A stretch of DNA of 64,000 nt from RUG369 sp050949645. Lineage in GTDB: Bacteria; Planctomycetota; Planctomycetia; Pirellulales; Thermoguttaceae. The notes beneath the pieces were generated by a model. That model saw only the letters and a program-made list of their open reading frames with translations. It ran no database searches and was not told where the DNA came from. Shown in pieces: positions 26,185 to 35,700 of this stretch (positions are counted from its first letter, which is position 1; the number at the start of each line of letters is the position of its first letter). Both the position numbers and the translations under genes were made by a program. Where the stretch lies: positions 1,674,001 to 1,738,000 of the forward strand of contig JBMNGC010000001.1 in NCBI GenBank assembly GCA_050949645.1. The letters are read 5' to 3'.

Positions 26185-29100
26185 CTAGCTCAACGCGTCA
26201 AGTTCTTTCAAAATGACGGCGAGAGTGTCGAGCGTCGTCTTGATCTGCTCGAACGAATGCATCGATGTAAGGAAGAATCGGATCCGCGCCTGGCTCTCTT
26301 CGACCGCTGGACGAAGAATCGGATGCGCGTTGATTCCACGTAAAAAGAGCTGATGCGACGCGGCAAGCGTCTTAATCGAGCGACCGATAATCACCGGAAC
26401 GACGCCGGTATCGTTGGCGAGTCCGACGTTCATGCCGTGCTCTTGAGCGAGCTTCCTAAAATACGCGCTATTCTGGCGGAGCTTTTCAGCGCGTTCCGGC
26501 TCGTCTTGCAGGACGCGTAACGCAGCGAGCGCCGCCCCGGCCTGAGCCGGCGGCATCCCGACGCTGAACATAAAGGCCGGCGCCGTGTACTTGAGGTATT
26601 CCACAAGTTCCTTACGACCAGAAATGTAGCCGCCGCAACTCGCAAACGTCTTACTTAGGGTGCACATCCAGATATCGACGTCCTTGCGGTCGATGTTGAA
26701 ATGCTCCCCGATCCCGCGACCCGTCTTACCGAGTACGCCGATCGAATGCGCTTCGTCGACCATCAGCAACGTCTTATACTTGTTGCGGACGTTGATGAAC
26801 TCCGGAAGATCAGGATAATCCCCGTCCATGCTGTAGACGCCCTCGAGCACAACCAAGACGCGTCGATATTTTGTGCGCTGGTCCGAAAGAATCTTATCGA
26901 GCGCCTGCCAGTCCCCGTGCGGGAAAGGTCGACGACGCGCGCCTGAGAGGATGCAGCCCTGGACAATGGAGTTATGCGCGAGCGAGTCGTGCAGAATGAG
27001 GTCTTCTGAGCCCATCAGGTGTCCGATGACGCTCTCGTTCGTTTGGTGACCGCTCACGAGGACAATGGTGTCCTCCGTCCCCAGGAAGTTCGTGATCTCG
27101 TTCTCGAGCTCGCGATGAAGCGGAATCTCGCCCGCGACGATTCGACTTGCGCCCGCCGTCGTGCCATATTGCGCGACCGCATCTTGAGCCGCCTTCGTCA
27201 CGCGCGGATCGCCAGACGTTCCAATGTAGTTGTACGTAGAGAAGTTAATGTAATCCTTGCCGCCGATTCGGATCGTATCGCCCGCCGTTCCTTCATGCGG
27301 TTCGAAGAAATGGTTCATGCCAAGGCTCTTGGCCATCTCGAACCGCTGATGGGTCTCCACATATTCTGGGAACTTTGCAAAATCGTAGCAGGTCTCGTCG
27401 ATCTCATAGCGCTTTGTTCCCACCGCGCGACCGTGACCGACGGCGAGATACTTGTGAACGCCGTCGACAAGCTCGCGGGCCGTCGCAAGGTGCGGAAGAA
27501 CGTCTTCTGGAAACTGGCCGCCAAACCGGTCTTCGATCGCCGCGAGAATCTCCATCCGTTCGAGCGAATCGAGCCCAAGGGACGGAATGTCCGTATCAAG
27601 CGTGAGATTACGAGCGCGCTCTTTAGCGACGCGGTAAACCTCCTCAAGAACGACGCGAACCGTCTCTTCGTAGGAAAAAGTGAGCCCAGCTGCCGGAATC
27701 GGCGCCTTAGGCGCGCTCTCTGGCCTGCTCTCGACCGGCTTCTTTTCGACGACGGTAAAGATGGTGGAGAAGTCCTCTTTCGCCTGCTTCAGAGCGGCGT
27801 TCTTCTCGTCGACCGCCGAACCCTCTGCCGACGCGTAGAGGGGGTTGTCTTCATCGAGGTAACCGGTCGTTTTCTGCGCGCTTTCAGCCGCGGCGGCAAG
27901 TGCCTCGTCCTCAACGCTCCATTTCGCAACCGCCTTGAGCTCGTTAGCGATGAAATACTCTCGGCACGCATGACGCTGAACCTTGCCGCTCGACGTCTTC
28001 GGAAGGGAACCCTTCCTGATCAGGACGATCGCGCTGATCGGAAGCTCGTGCTCAAGCGCAATGCGTTTACGGATCTCGCTGAAAATCGGAGGCGCGTCCT
28101 GTTCAGGTTGGAATTTCCGCTCGACTTCCTGAACGAGGACGAGTTTTTCGTCATTCTCCTCTCCGATGAGAAACGCGCCGCCGCTATTCTGCACGAGGAG
28201 CGGCGAGACGCGCTGCGCCGTGAGCTCGATATCCTGCGGATAAACGTTGACGCCACGGATAATCATGACGTCCTTGATACGTCCGGTGACGAAGAGTTCG
28301 CCATTTTCCATGAACCCGAGGTCCCCGGTGCGCAGGAACGGACCTTCGTCGGGCTTGTCGGCGAGGCGTGCGTGGAAATTCTGTTTCGTCTCTTCTTCGT
28401 TCCGCCAGTATCCTAGCGCGACGCTCGGACTCGCGGTCCAAATCTCGCCGACGTGGCCGTCGGGGCATTCGCGGAGCGTTTCCGTATCGACAATCACGAT
28501 TCGCTGACCGAAGATCATACGACCGCTCGAGACGATCCGTCGCGCGCGAGGCGAATCGGGCATGACTTCGACGGCGCGACCGGCGCCAAGCGCGTCGGAG
28601 TCGACCGTGCGAATCACCGGCGGTTTATCGCGCAGACCGCCAGAAACGATAAGGGTGCCTTCGGCGAGCCCGAAACACGGATAGAAAGATTCGTATTTAA
28701 AACCGTACGGCTCGAATTTAGCGGCGAAACGCTCGAGCGTCTCCGCCTGGACCGGCTCGGCGCCATTGAAAGCGACCTTCCAGGAACTGAGGTCGATTCC
28801 TTCGATCTTTTCTTCTTTGACCATTCTGACGCAGAGGTCGTAGGAAAAGTTTGGACCGCCGCTTGTCGTCGCGCGATATTTAGAAATCGCACGGAGCCAT
28901 AGGTGCGGACGCGTCAGGAAGCTCAGGGGCGCCATCATGTAGATAGGACAGCCGCAGTAGACGGGCTGGATCACGCCGCCAATGAGCCCCATGTCGTGAT
29001 AGCTCGGGAGCCAGTAGACGCCGATAGAGGACCGAGTATGCTCAAAACCGCGCTCAATGAGCATCGAGTTGTTCAGCATATTGCCATGCGAGAGCATGAC

Positions 29101-29661
29101 GCCCTTCGGATTACCCGTCGAGCCGGAAGTATACTGGAGAAAAGCGATCTCGCTCTGCTCGACCTGGGGGTCGACCCAGTCGTCCTCGACGCCCTCGGGA
29201 ATCGAGTTCGTCGGGAGCCATGGAATCTGCTGAAGAAGCGGCGTGTCGGCGATCGTGCCTTTGACTTGCTCGATGACCTCGGTCGTCGTGAGCGCCATGC
29301 TCGCTTCCGCATTCGCGGCGATCGATTGAATGCGCAGCATGGAGCGGTTCTTCGTCGGAGGATAGGCGGGAATCGCCGCCGCGCCCGCGTAAAGACAACC
29401 ATAGAACCCGACGATGAATTCCAGACCAGGTCGATAGAGGAGCAGCGCGCGTCTGCCGCGCATATCGTTGCGCTGGAGCCACGCGGCGACTCGACGACAC
29501 CGGCGATCCAATTCGGAAAAGGTCAGACTGGTTTCGGTTGCGCCGTTGTTCGTCAAGTAGGTGAAAACAACGTCGTCCGGCTGGTATTGCGCTCGATAGC
29601 GAACGAGATCAACCAAGCTGGCGCGACCTGCGTCAAACTGTAACGAATTGCTGGTAAGCAC
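26185..29661 (-). CDS. Fatty acyl-AMP ligase / ACP / alpha-oxoamine synthase fusion
   Basis: About 1158 residues with three domains (numbering from the TTG at 29673). Residues 1-585 are an adenylating domain of the FAAL type: TSGSTGNPKG near 182, YHDMGLIGG near 225, and the C-terminal KTSSGKVQR. Residues 665-745 are an acyl-carrier protein with LGLDSLERM, phosphopantetheine Ser703. Residues 770-1160 are a PLP enzyme of the KBL/BioF/serine palmitoyltransferase family: DEAHS near 973, and Schiff-base Lys1008 in TLSKTF. The protein would activate a fatty acid, load it on its own ACP and condense it with an amino acid, giving a 3-keto amino-lipid. The amino acid is unknown. Start: GTG at 29661 has GGAG 6 nt upstream; the TTG at 29673 has no such site. 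Confidence 0.92.
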   Translation of the reverse strand: MLTSNSLQFDAGRASLVDLVRYRAQYQPDDVVFTYLTNNGATETSLTFSELDRRCRRVAAWLQRNDMRGRRALLLYRPGLEFIVGFYGCLYAGAAAIPAYPPTKNRSMLRIQSIAANAEASMALTTTEVIEQVKGTIADTPLLQQIPWLPTNSIPEGVEDDWVDPQVEQSEIAFLQYTSGSTGNPKGVMLSHGNMLNNSMLIERGFEHTRSSIGVYWLPSYHDMGLIGGVIQPVYCGCPIYMMAPLSFLTRPHLWLRAISKYRATTSGGPNFSYDLCVRMVKEEKIEGIDLSSWKVAFNGAEPVQAETLERFAAKFEPYGFKYESFYPCFGLAEGTLIVSGGLRDKPPVIRTVDSDALGAGRAVEVMPDSPRARRIVSSGRMIFGQRIVIVDTETLRECPDGHVGEIWTASPSVALGYWRNEEETKQNFHARLADKPDEGPFLRTGDLGFMENGELFVTGRIKDVMIIRGVNVYPQDIELTAQRVSPLLVQNSGGAFLIGEENDEKLVLVQEVERKFQPEQDAPPIFSEIRKRIALEHELPISAIVLIRKGSLPKTSSGKVQRHACREYFIANELKAVAKWSVEDEALAAAAESAQKTTGYLDEDNPLYASAEGSAVDEKNAALKQAKEDFSTIFTVVEKKPVESRPESAPKAPIPAAGLTFSYEETVRVVLEEVYRVAKERARNLTLDTDIPSLGLDSLERMEILAAIEDRFGGQFPEDVLPHLATARELVDGVHKYLAVGHGRAVGTKRYEIDETCYDFAKFPEYVETHQRFEMAKSLGMNHFFEPHEGTAGDTIRIGGKDYINFSTYNYIGTSGDPRVTKAAQDAVAQYGTTAGASRIVAGEIPLHRELENEITNFLGTEDTIVLVSGHQTNESVIGHLMGSEDLILHDSLAHNSIVQGCILSGARRRPFPHGDWQALDKILSDQRTKYRRVLVVLEGVYSMDGDYPDLPEFINVRNKYKTLLMVDEAHSIGVLGKTGRGIGEHFNIDRKDVDIWMCTLSKTFASCGGYISGRKELVEYLKYTAPAFMFSVGMPPAQAGAALAALRVLQDEPERAEKLRQNSAYFRKLAQEHGMNVGLANDTGVVPVIIGRSIKTLAASHQLFLRGINAHPILRPAVEESQARIRFFLTSMHSFEQIKTTLDTLAVILKELDALS

Positions 29662-30008
29662 GAACCTCTCCAATGCAAAAAAATCAAAGCTTCAAGTCTA
29701 AAATCCGTCGGCTATCGCCGCGAGGCGGTCGCGCGAACGCCTAAACCTCGCAGGGCTCGTATTTTATCGAATCGGCAAGCGTTCCGAAGGATGAAAAACG
29801 AACGCGACGTCATCTTTTAATCGGCAAAACCCAAGTCAGAAAAAAAGTAAAAATGCACGATTCACGCGATTTCTGAGCTTGACCTCGCCGCTCTTTTGCG
29901 CCCCAATAAGAGACACGGCGTCGTTCTCATATGAGAACGGCGCCGATCAGTTTTAATGCAAAGCGTTAATTGTCAAGAACTTCGGCGCAACGCCCGATAC
30001 TCGCAACG
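29662..30008. other. Intergenic region upstream of the fusion gene
   Basis: No gene seen. It holds a near-perfect palindrome at 29917-29944 (listed separately) and AT-rich tracts near 29840. These may contain the promoter of the minus-strand fusion gene; I cannot assign the boxes. Confidence 0.4.
29917..29944 (-). terminator. 28-bp palindrome downstream of leuA
   Basis: GGCG-TCGTTCTCAT and ATGAGAACGG-CGCC pair over 14 bp, with one G-T wobble and almost no loop. It begins 64 nt past the leuA stop. A weak U-rich stretch follows in the plus direction (CAGTTTT). It could be a terminator for leuA or a dimeric-protein operator. Confidence 0.5.
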
Positions 30009-31604
30009 TTACTGTTCGTGCTTTGAACGCACATGCTGGAGTCTGTTGACCGCGTCAACGAGAGCGATGAGCGACGCTTCCAGGACGTCCGTAGAGGTTC
30101 CGTGACCGCGAAAATCAACGTTGGAATCCGCTTCCCTGACGCGCACGACGACCTCGCCCTGAGCGTCCGAACCGCCCGTAACGGCGTCGACCTTATATTC
30201 CACCAGCACCAGACGCAGTCCGACGATCTGCTGGACCGCGCAGAACATCGCATGGACCGGACCGTCGCCGTCGTCATAGTAGCCCGTGCGCTCGATCCCA
30301 CCTTGCGACAGAACGGCCGTGAAGCTGCGCTCATCACGTGAAGAACCGGTCCGGAGCTCGTACGATACGTACTGCCAATCGGGGAGAAGTCCGTCCACAC
30401 TGTGTTGCGGCGCCGTCTGACGCTCAACGATCGCCACAATATCAGCGTCAAAGATATCCTTCTTGAGATCGGCGAGGCGCTTGAAATCCTCAAACGTCGC
30501 GACGAGCTGCTCCTGAGTCAGGTCAAAGCCCAGCGACTTGACGCGGTCGGCGAGCGCCGCCTTACCGCTATGCTTACCGAGCACGAGGTCGTTCTTGACG
30601 AATCCGACGCTCTCGGGCGTCATGATCTCGTACGTCGAGCGTTCCTTTAGAACGCCGTCCTGGTGCACTCCCGACTCGTGCGCGAACGCGTTGCGACCGA
30701 CGATCGCCTTATTGCGCGGCACCTTCAGGCCCGTGACTTTTGAAACGATTCGGCTCGTTGGAACGAGTCGCTGCGAAAGGATCCGCGTGTCGCAACGAAA
30801 GAGATCGCGACGCGTGCGCAGCGCCATAACAACTTCCTCGAGAGGACAGTTGCCCGCGCGCTCGCCAAGTCCGTTGACCGCGACTTCGATCTGACCCGCG
30901 CCCGCGGTGACCGCCGCAAGCGAATTAGCGACCGCCATTCCCAGGTCGTTGTGGCAGTGCGTACTCACCACCGCTTTGTCGATGTTCGGAACGCGATTCA
31001 TCAGCGTCCTGATACGCTCAGCCATCTCCGGCGGAGTCGTGTACCCGACGGTGTCGGGAATATTAACCGTCGTCGCGCCCGCGTCGATCGCCGCCTCGAC
31101 AACCTTGCACAGGAAGTCGATCTCGGTTCGACACGCGTCTTCGGGCGAAAATTCAACGTTGTCGCAATATCCCTTGGCGCGTTTGACGCCGGCGACGGCG
31201 CGCTCGATGACTTGCTCCTGGGTCATTCGGAGCTTGAAGGTGCGATGAATCGAGCTCGTCGCGAGGAAAACGTGGATGCGAGGATCTTCCGCTTCCTTGA
31301 GCGCGTCCCACGCCGCGTCGACGTCCGCGTCGATGCAACGCGCGAGACCGCAGACGGTCGCGCCCTTAACAAATCGCGCGATCGCTTGAACTGCTTCGAA
31401 GTCGCCCGGCGAGGCGATCGGGAACCCCGCTTCGATAACGTCAACGTTCATATCGACGAGCGCCTGCGCAACCTTGAGTTTCTCTTCCAGGTTCATGCTC
31501 GCGCCCGGAGACTGTTCGCCGTCGCGCAGCGTCGTGTCAAAGATCAGAATGTTGCGAATAGGCTCATTAACGTCATTATTAACGTCAGTATTGTTGTCGG
31601 CCAT
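30009..31604 (-). CDS. leuA: 2-isopropylmalate synthase
   Basis: First committed step of leucine synthesis: acetyl-CoA plus 2-oxoisovalerate. The N-terminal TIM barrel has FDTTLRDGEQSPG (22-34), the metal ligands HCHND (His216, His218) and GLGERAGN, followed by the C-terminal regulatory domain (about 395-520). At 531 residues it fits the long, leucine-regulated LeuA form. An AAGGGATG Shine-Dalgarno precedes the ATG. It lies between lipid genes on the same strand but with 250-350 bp gaps, so it is probably its own transcription unit. Citramalate synthase is a less likely alternative. Confidence 0.95.
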   Translation of the reverse strand: MADNNTDVNNDVNEPIRNILIFDTTLRDGEQSPGASMNLEEKLKVAQALVDMNVDVIEAGFPIASPGDFEAVQAIARFVKGATVCGLARCIDADVDAAWDALKEAEDPRIHVFLATSSIHRTFKLRMTQEQVIERAVAGVKRAKGYCDNVEFSPEDACRTEIDFLCKVVEAAIDAGATTVNIPDTVGYTTPPEMAERIRTLMNRVPNIDKAVVSTHCHNDLGMAVANSLAAVTAGAGQIEVAVNGLGERAGNCPLEEVVMALRTRRDLFRCDTRILSQRLVPTSRIVSKVTGLKVPRNKAIVGRNAFAHESGVHQDGVLKERSTYEIMTPESVGFVKNDLVLGKHSGKAALADRVKSLGFDLTQEQLVATFEDFKRLADLKKDIFDADIVAIVERQTAPQHSVDGLLPDWQYVSYELRTGSSRDERSFTAVLSQGGIERTGYYDDGDGPVHAMFCAVQQIVGLRLVLVEYKVDAVTGGSDAQGEVVVRVREADSNVDFRGHGTSTDVLEASLIALVDAVNRLQHVRSKHEQ

Positions 31605-31714
31605 GATACATCCCTTGCTATATTACTTTCGTTATGTCCAGAAGTTACGTTGAGTCCGCCGTCGAACGCACGCGTCGTCTCGTTCGAGCTCGCGCGGTTC
31701 GAGGCCCTTTTTAC

Positions 31715-31734
31715 GTCTGACCTTGAAGTCAGAC
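31715..31734. promoter_or_regulatory. Perfect inverted repeat upstream of leuA
   Basis: GTCTGAC-CTTGAA-GTCAGAC, 7-bp arms and 6-nt loop, about 110 bp before the leuA start and 125 bp after the ACP stop. It could be an operator or a leader hairpin; no U-tract follows on the minus strand. Confidence 0.4.
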
Positions 31735-31859
31735 CAGAACGCCGTCCTCTCGACGGCGCGCAAGGGCGAGCCAAGCGCGCGTCCCAAAAGTAAAATCGCA
31801 AATGATTCGTGTATCAGTACTTGAGAATTTCATGATTCGCCGACGACAAGCGTCGTTTC

Positions 31860-32123
31860 TCACTTTTCTTGCTTAGCAAGCTCGTCCAGGATGTATTGGA
31901 TGGAGGATTCCATCGTCTGAAGTTGGGGGTAATCGGATTCTGGAATATCCAGTATGTAATGCTTACGAAGTCCGAGCACGACGTCGAGCATATCCATGCT
32001 GTCAAGATCAAGTTGATCGCGGAACGGCGCCGTGTCGTCAAGCGTGTCAAAGTCGAAGTCATCGCAGAGATCGGCCAAAATCTCAATAATTGTTTTTCTG
32101 ACGTCGTCAGCACTGGTGACCAT
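31860..32123 (-). CDS. Acyl carrier protein
   Basis: An 87-residue acidic four-helix ACP with the phosphopantetheine motif LDLDSMDMLD (Ser42). GGAG lies 7 nt upstream of the ATG. It is directly downstream of a ketoacyl synthase (97 bp), so both likely form one unit. The sequence is divergent from housekeeping AcpP (DSLD replaced by DSMD), and no other fab genes are near. This suggests a dedicated carrier for a specialised lipid route rather than bulk fatty-acid synthesis. Confidence 0.9.
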   Translation of the reverse strand: MVTSADDVRKTIIEILADLCDDFDFDTLDDTAPFRDQLDLDSMDMLDVVLGLRKHYILDIPESDYPQLQTMESSIQYILDELAKQEK

Positions 32124-32219
32124 AGATTGACTCCTTTTGTCGTAATTCCTTCCGGCGCGACGTTTACAATCTTTGCCAATAAGGCGCGGCGTCGCCGCCG
32201 TTATTTTCTCAAGGGCTTC

Positions 32220-33470
32220 TCAGTCGCCCCTATATTTACCCACAATCGTTACTGCGTTAATTCCCAACATTCCGAACGAGTTGTTCAAAATCACGTTCAC
32301 CGCCTCCGTCTCGCGCGGTTCATTGATCACGAGATTGCGGATCTCGCAATCGGGATCGAGACGGTCAACGTTGATCGTCGGATGCACGACTCCGTCGTCG
32401 AACGCGGGAAGGTTCCCCGCAAGTTCAAGAACGCCCGCCGCGCCCATTGCATGACCGATAAAACTCTTCGTGTTGTTGATATACGTTTTCTTTGAATCGG
32501 CGAACACTTCGCGGAGCGCTTGAATTTCAAGCGAGTCGCCCATAGGCGTCGCCGTCGCGTGAGTGTTAACGATATCGATCTCCTCCGGCCCGAGTTCCGC
32601 GCTCGTGAGCGCTTTGCGCATGCATTGAGCCTGGCGCTCCGCGTTAGGCAGGACAAAATCGGTCGCGTCGGAATTTATTCCGTAGCCGAGAAGTTCTCCA
32701 TAGATCTTCGCGCCGCGCTTCTTCGCGTCGGAAAGACGCTCCAAAACATAGACGCACCCCCCTTCGGCGACGACGATTCCGTTGCGATCCAAGTCGAATG
32801 GACGCGACGCTTTTGTCGGATCGTCGTTCCTCGCGAGCGCGCTCTGAGCATTGAACGCCGCGAAGATCCCAAACGTATGGATGCTTTCGGAGACTCCTCC
32901 GGCAAACGCGAGGTCAACTTCTCCGAGCCGCAACTGTTGCGCGCCCTGGATGATTCCTGCGTTCCCTGCAGCGCACGCCGCGCCGATCGTATAATGAGGA
33001 CCGGTAATTCCAAAACTCAGCGTGACTTCGCCCGCCGGGTTGTTCGCGACTGTACGAGGATTATGATGATGCGACCAGTACGAGCAGTTGTAATCATACT
33101 GCTTGATGTTATAGATTTCGTTTTCCGTCTCGACGTTCCCATGTTCCGTCACGCCGATATAGAGGCCGACGTTATCCTTTGGCACGTCGTCCCACGCGAG
33201 GCCTGAATCGGCAATCGCCTCGCCGACGCAGTAGACGGCAAGGCTCCCCGCGCGCGTGCCGCGGCGAATCTCGCGTCGCGAGCGGTATCGCGAAACGTCG
33301 CAGTCGCATATGCCCGCAAACGTCTTACCGAAGTAACGAATCTCATACGGAACGACCCCGCTTACGCCGCTTAGCAACGCGCGGCGAAATTCGGCCAGGT
33401 TGTTCCCGTTGGGAGCCGTCAGCCCCATGCCGGTGATTACAATACGTTCGGAATCGTCGCGTTTCGTCAT
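32220..33470 (-). CDS. Beta-ketoacyl-ACP synthase (KAS II / FabF-like)
   Basis: A 416-residue thiolase-fold condensing enzyme. The catalytic triad is complete: Cys166 in GAACAAG, His304 in NTHATATPMGD, His340 in SFIGHAMGAAG. The N-terminus RIVITGMGLTAPNG is typical. It precedes the free ACP on the same strand and follows hisA by about 50 bp. Given the neighbouring fusion enzyme, a role in making its acyl substrate is possible (inference). Housekeeping FabF is an alternative; the lack of fabD/fabG nearby argues mildly against that. Confidence 0.92.
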   Translation of the reverse strand: MTKRDDSERIVITGMGLTAPNGNNLAEFRRALLSGVSGVVPYEIRYFGKTFAGICDCDVSRYRSRREIRRGTRAGSLAVYCVGEAIADSGLAWDDVPKDNVGLYIGVTEHGNVETENEIYNIKQYDYNCSYWSHHHNPRTVANNPAGEVTLSFGITGPHYTIGAACAAGNAGIIQGAQQLRLGEVDLAFAGGVSESIHTFGIFAAFNAQSALARNDDPTKASRPFDLDRNGIVVAEGGCVYVLERLSDAKKRGAKIYGELLGYGINSDATDFVLPNAERQAQCMRKALTSAELGPEEIDIVNTHATATPMGDSLEIQALREVFADSKKTYINNTKSFIGHAMGAAGVLELAGNLPAFDDGVVHPTINVDRLDPDCEIRNLVINEPRETEAVNVILNNSFGMLGINAVTIVGKYRGD

Positions 33471-33520
33471 TCTCTTACGTTATCTCGATGTACTTTGCTG
33501 ATGGTTCGCCGCGTCGAAGC

Positions 33521-34243
33521 TCACTGCTCGAACTTCATCGCTTCTTCAAGCGTAATTGTTTTCTCATAGAGCGCTTTGCCAATAATGCACGCGTGCAATC
33601 CCGCCTCGGCAAGGTTGCGCACGTCGTCAATTTTCGCAACGCCCCCCGACGCCACGACCGGAATCGACGTCGCGCGCGCCATCGCCACGCATTCGGGGAT
33701 GTTGGGACCGCGCATCATGCCGTCGGTCGCGACGTCCGTATAGACGAGCGCGGCAATCGGGAGTCCCTCGTAACGCTTTGCAAGGTCGACGGCGTGAGTC
33801 TCGCTCGTTTCAAGCCAACCGTCGGTCGCAACCATTCCTTCGCGCGCGTCGATCCCCAAGACAAGCTTATTGGGATACTTGAGGCACATTTCCTCGAACC
33901 ATTCGGGCTTTTTAAGCGCGAGCGTGCCGACGACAAGTCTCGTAAGCCCAAGGTCCAGAAGCATTTTGATTGTCTCTTCGGAGCGGACGCCGCCGCCGAG
34001 CTCGCACTCGACCCCGTGAGGCGCTACCTTCTCGACGAGCTCGCGCACAGACTCAAAATTCGCCGTAGTCCCGTCTTTAGCGCCGTCAAGGTCGACGAGA
34101 TGGAGTCGTTTCGCGCCCTTTTCGCGCCAATACTCCGCCATCGCGGCCGGGGAGGTCCCGTAGACCGTTTCCTGAACGTAATCGCCCTGGCGCAAACGCA
34201 CGCACCGTCCGTGGCGAATATCGATCGCCGGCCAAATTAACAT
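33521..34243 (-). CDS. hisA: Phosphoribosylformimino-AICAR-phosphate isomerase
   Basis: Fourth step of histidine synthesis: Amadori-type isomerisation of ProFAR to PRFAR. A (beta/alpha)8 barrel with catalytic Asp in PAIDIRHG and the second catalytic Asp in YTDVATDGM. Phosphate-binding glycines are in GGGVRS and ASGGV. The ATG at 34243 is preferred over the upstream in-frame start at 34267 because GAGGAG lies 6 nt before it, giving 240 residues. No other his genes are adjacent. TrpF/PriA activity cannot be excluded. Confidence 0.94.
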   Translation of the reverse strand: MLIWPAIDIRHGRCVRLRQGDYVQETVYGTSPAAMAEYWREKGAKRLHLVDLDGAKDGTTANFESVRELVEKVAPHGVECELGGGVRSEETIKMLLDLGLTRLVVGTLALKKPEWFEEMCLKYPNKLVLGIDAREGMVATDGWLETSETHAVDLAKRYEGLPIAALVYTDVATDGMMRGPNIPECVAMARATSIPVVASGGVAKIDDVRNLAEAGLHACIIGKALYEKTITLEEAMKFEQ

Positions 34244-34537
34244 ATCTCGCTCCTCAGGGACCGCCAAGGGGACGCAACCGTCTTTGCGTAAACGACAACG
34301 GACCCGTTCTTAACTATTGTCGCGGCTATTTTAGCGCTCTTTTCAAAATAGAAAAGAGATAAGCGGAAAATTAGAATGCGGGAAGGTCGCCAGAAATAAC
34401 CAAATTGACCGAGAGCGCATTCTTTTAATATTGACAGAAATCGGCAACCCGCCGAAAATATCATGACGTCGACTTGGACGAGCCTCTCAAATAACCAATT
34501 CGCTGCGAAAAAGGAAACGTCTTCGCAGACGCGGCGA

Positions 34538-34543
34538 TATAAT
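34538..34543 (+). promoter_or_regulatory. Candidate -10 box upstream of proB
   Basis: TATAAT 12 bp before the proB ATG. There is no good -35 hexamer 16-18 bp upstream (AAACGT at that place), and a start here would give an almost leaderless mRNA. No clear Shine-Dalgarno precedes the ATG, which would fit. Confidence 0.3.
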
Positions 34544-34554
34544 AGTAAATCCAA

Positions 34555-35700
34555 ATGATTAGTTTAAGTAGACAGGAAATAGTTCAGACCACCAGAAACG
34601 TTGTCGTTAAGGTCGGCACCAACGTTCTTACGACGCGCGACGGTCTCCTTAACCGCGAGAGAATCCGGAGACTCGTCGACGAACTCTGCGCTATTCGCAG
34701 CCTTGGGAAAACCGTAATCCTCGTGAGCTCCGGCGCCGTATCCGCCGGTATGGGGCGCCTGACCCTTGACGCGCGTCCGAAGTTCAACCCTCAACTTCAA
34801 GCGTGCGCCGCGATCGGGCAAAGCATGTTGATCCAAAATTACGAGGAAGAGTTCGCAAAACACGGAGTTCTCGCCGCGCAGGTGCTCCTCACGGCGGGCG
34901 ACCTTCAAAATCGAACGCGATACATCAACGCGCGCAACGCTTTCAGCGCGATCTTAAAATATGGCGCGGTGCCGATCGTGAACGAGAACGACGCGGTAAG
35001 CTCTGCGGAACTGAGTCTCTCCTTTGGCGATAACGACCGACTCGCGTCGATTGTCGCGAACCTTTTCCAGGAACCGCTCGTCATCCTATTAACGGACGTC
35101 GACGGCCTCTACGACGGAGATCCGGCCCGGCCCAACTCCAAGATGGTTCGCGTCGTGAGCGATTGGACCCCGTCCTTGATGGATATGGTAGCCCAGAAAA
35201 AGTCGCAACGCAGCAAGGGCGGCATGACGAGTAAGCTTAAGGCGGCGCGAACGGTGACGAGCGCAGGTGGTTCGCTCATCATCGCCAACGGCGACGACCA
35301 AGAGATCCTTACAAAGATTTTCAATTGGGAAGAAGTTGGCACGATCTTCTATCCCAATCATCGTCTTTCGGCGCGCAAGAGATGGTTCCAGTGCGCTGAG
35401 CCAAGCGGAACGCTCGTTATTGACGACGGCGCCGTCGACGCGATCGTGCGCCGCGGCAAGAGTTTGCTGCCGATCGGCGTAGTGAAAACGCTTGGGATTT
35501 ACCGCAAGGGCGACGTTGTGCAAATCGTCGACGCGCGAGATCGCGAGGTCGCGCGAGGACTGGTCAACTATTCGAGCGCGGAAGCAAAACTCATTTGTCG
35601 CAAACGCTCCGCCGAGCTCGCCAAGGCTCTTGACCGTACTCGCGATATTTACGAAGAAATTGTTCACCGCGACAATTTCCACCTTACCGTAAAGGGGTAG
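34555..35700 (+). CDS. proB: Glutamate 5-kinase with PUA domain
   Basis: First step of proline synthesis: ATP-dependent phosphorylation of glutamate. The amino-acid-kinase domain (1-260) has VVVKVGTNVLT, VSSGAVSAGM, VNENDAVSS and FGDNDRLAS. LTDVDGLYDGDP and KGGMTSKL follow. The C-terminal PUA domain (about 280-370) carries the GLVNYSS motif. 381 residues, normal. It is divergent from hisA with a 310-bp shared upstream region. No proA is in the window. Confidence 0.96.
   Translation: MISLSRQEIVQTTRNVVVKVGTNVLTTRDGLLNRERIRRLVDELCAIRSLGKTVILVSSGAVSAGMGRLTLDARPKFNPQLQACAAIGQSMLIQNYEEEFAKHGVLAAQVLLTAGDLQNRTRYINARNAFSAILKYGAVPIVNENDAVSSAELSLSFGDNDRLASIVANLFQEPLVILLTDVDGLYDGDPARPNSKMVRVVSDWTPSLMDMVAQKKSQRSKGGMTSKLKAARTVTSAGGSLIIANGDDQEILTKIFNWEEVGTIFYPNHRLSARKRWFQCAEPSGTLVIDDGAVDAIVRRGKSLLPIGVVKTLGIYRKGDVVQIVDARDREVARGLVNYSSAEAKLICRKRSAELAKALDRTRDIYEEIVHRDNFHLTVKG

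Noticed and set aside
27019..28416. Long plus-strand frame of 465 codons
   Set aside because: Antisense to the FAAL-ACP-aminotransferase fusion, whose motifs are all present on the minus strand. GC-rich sequence creates long mirror frames.
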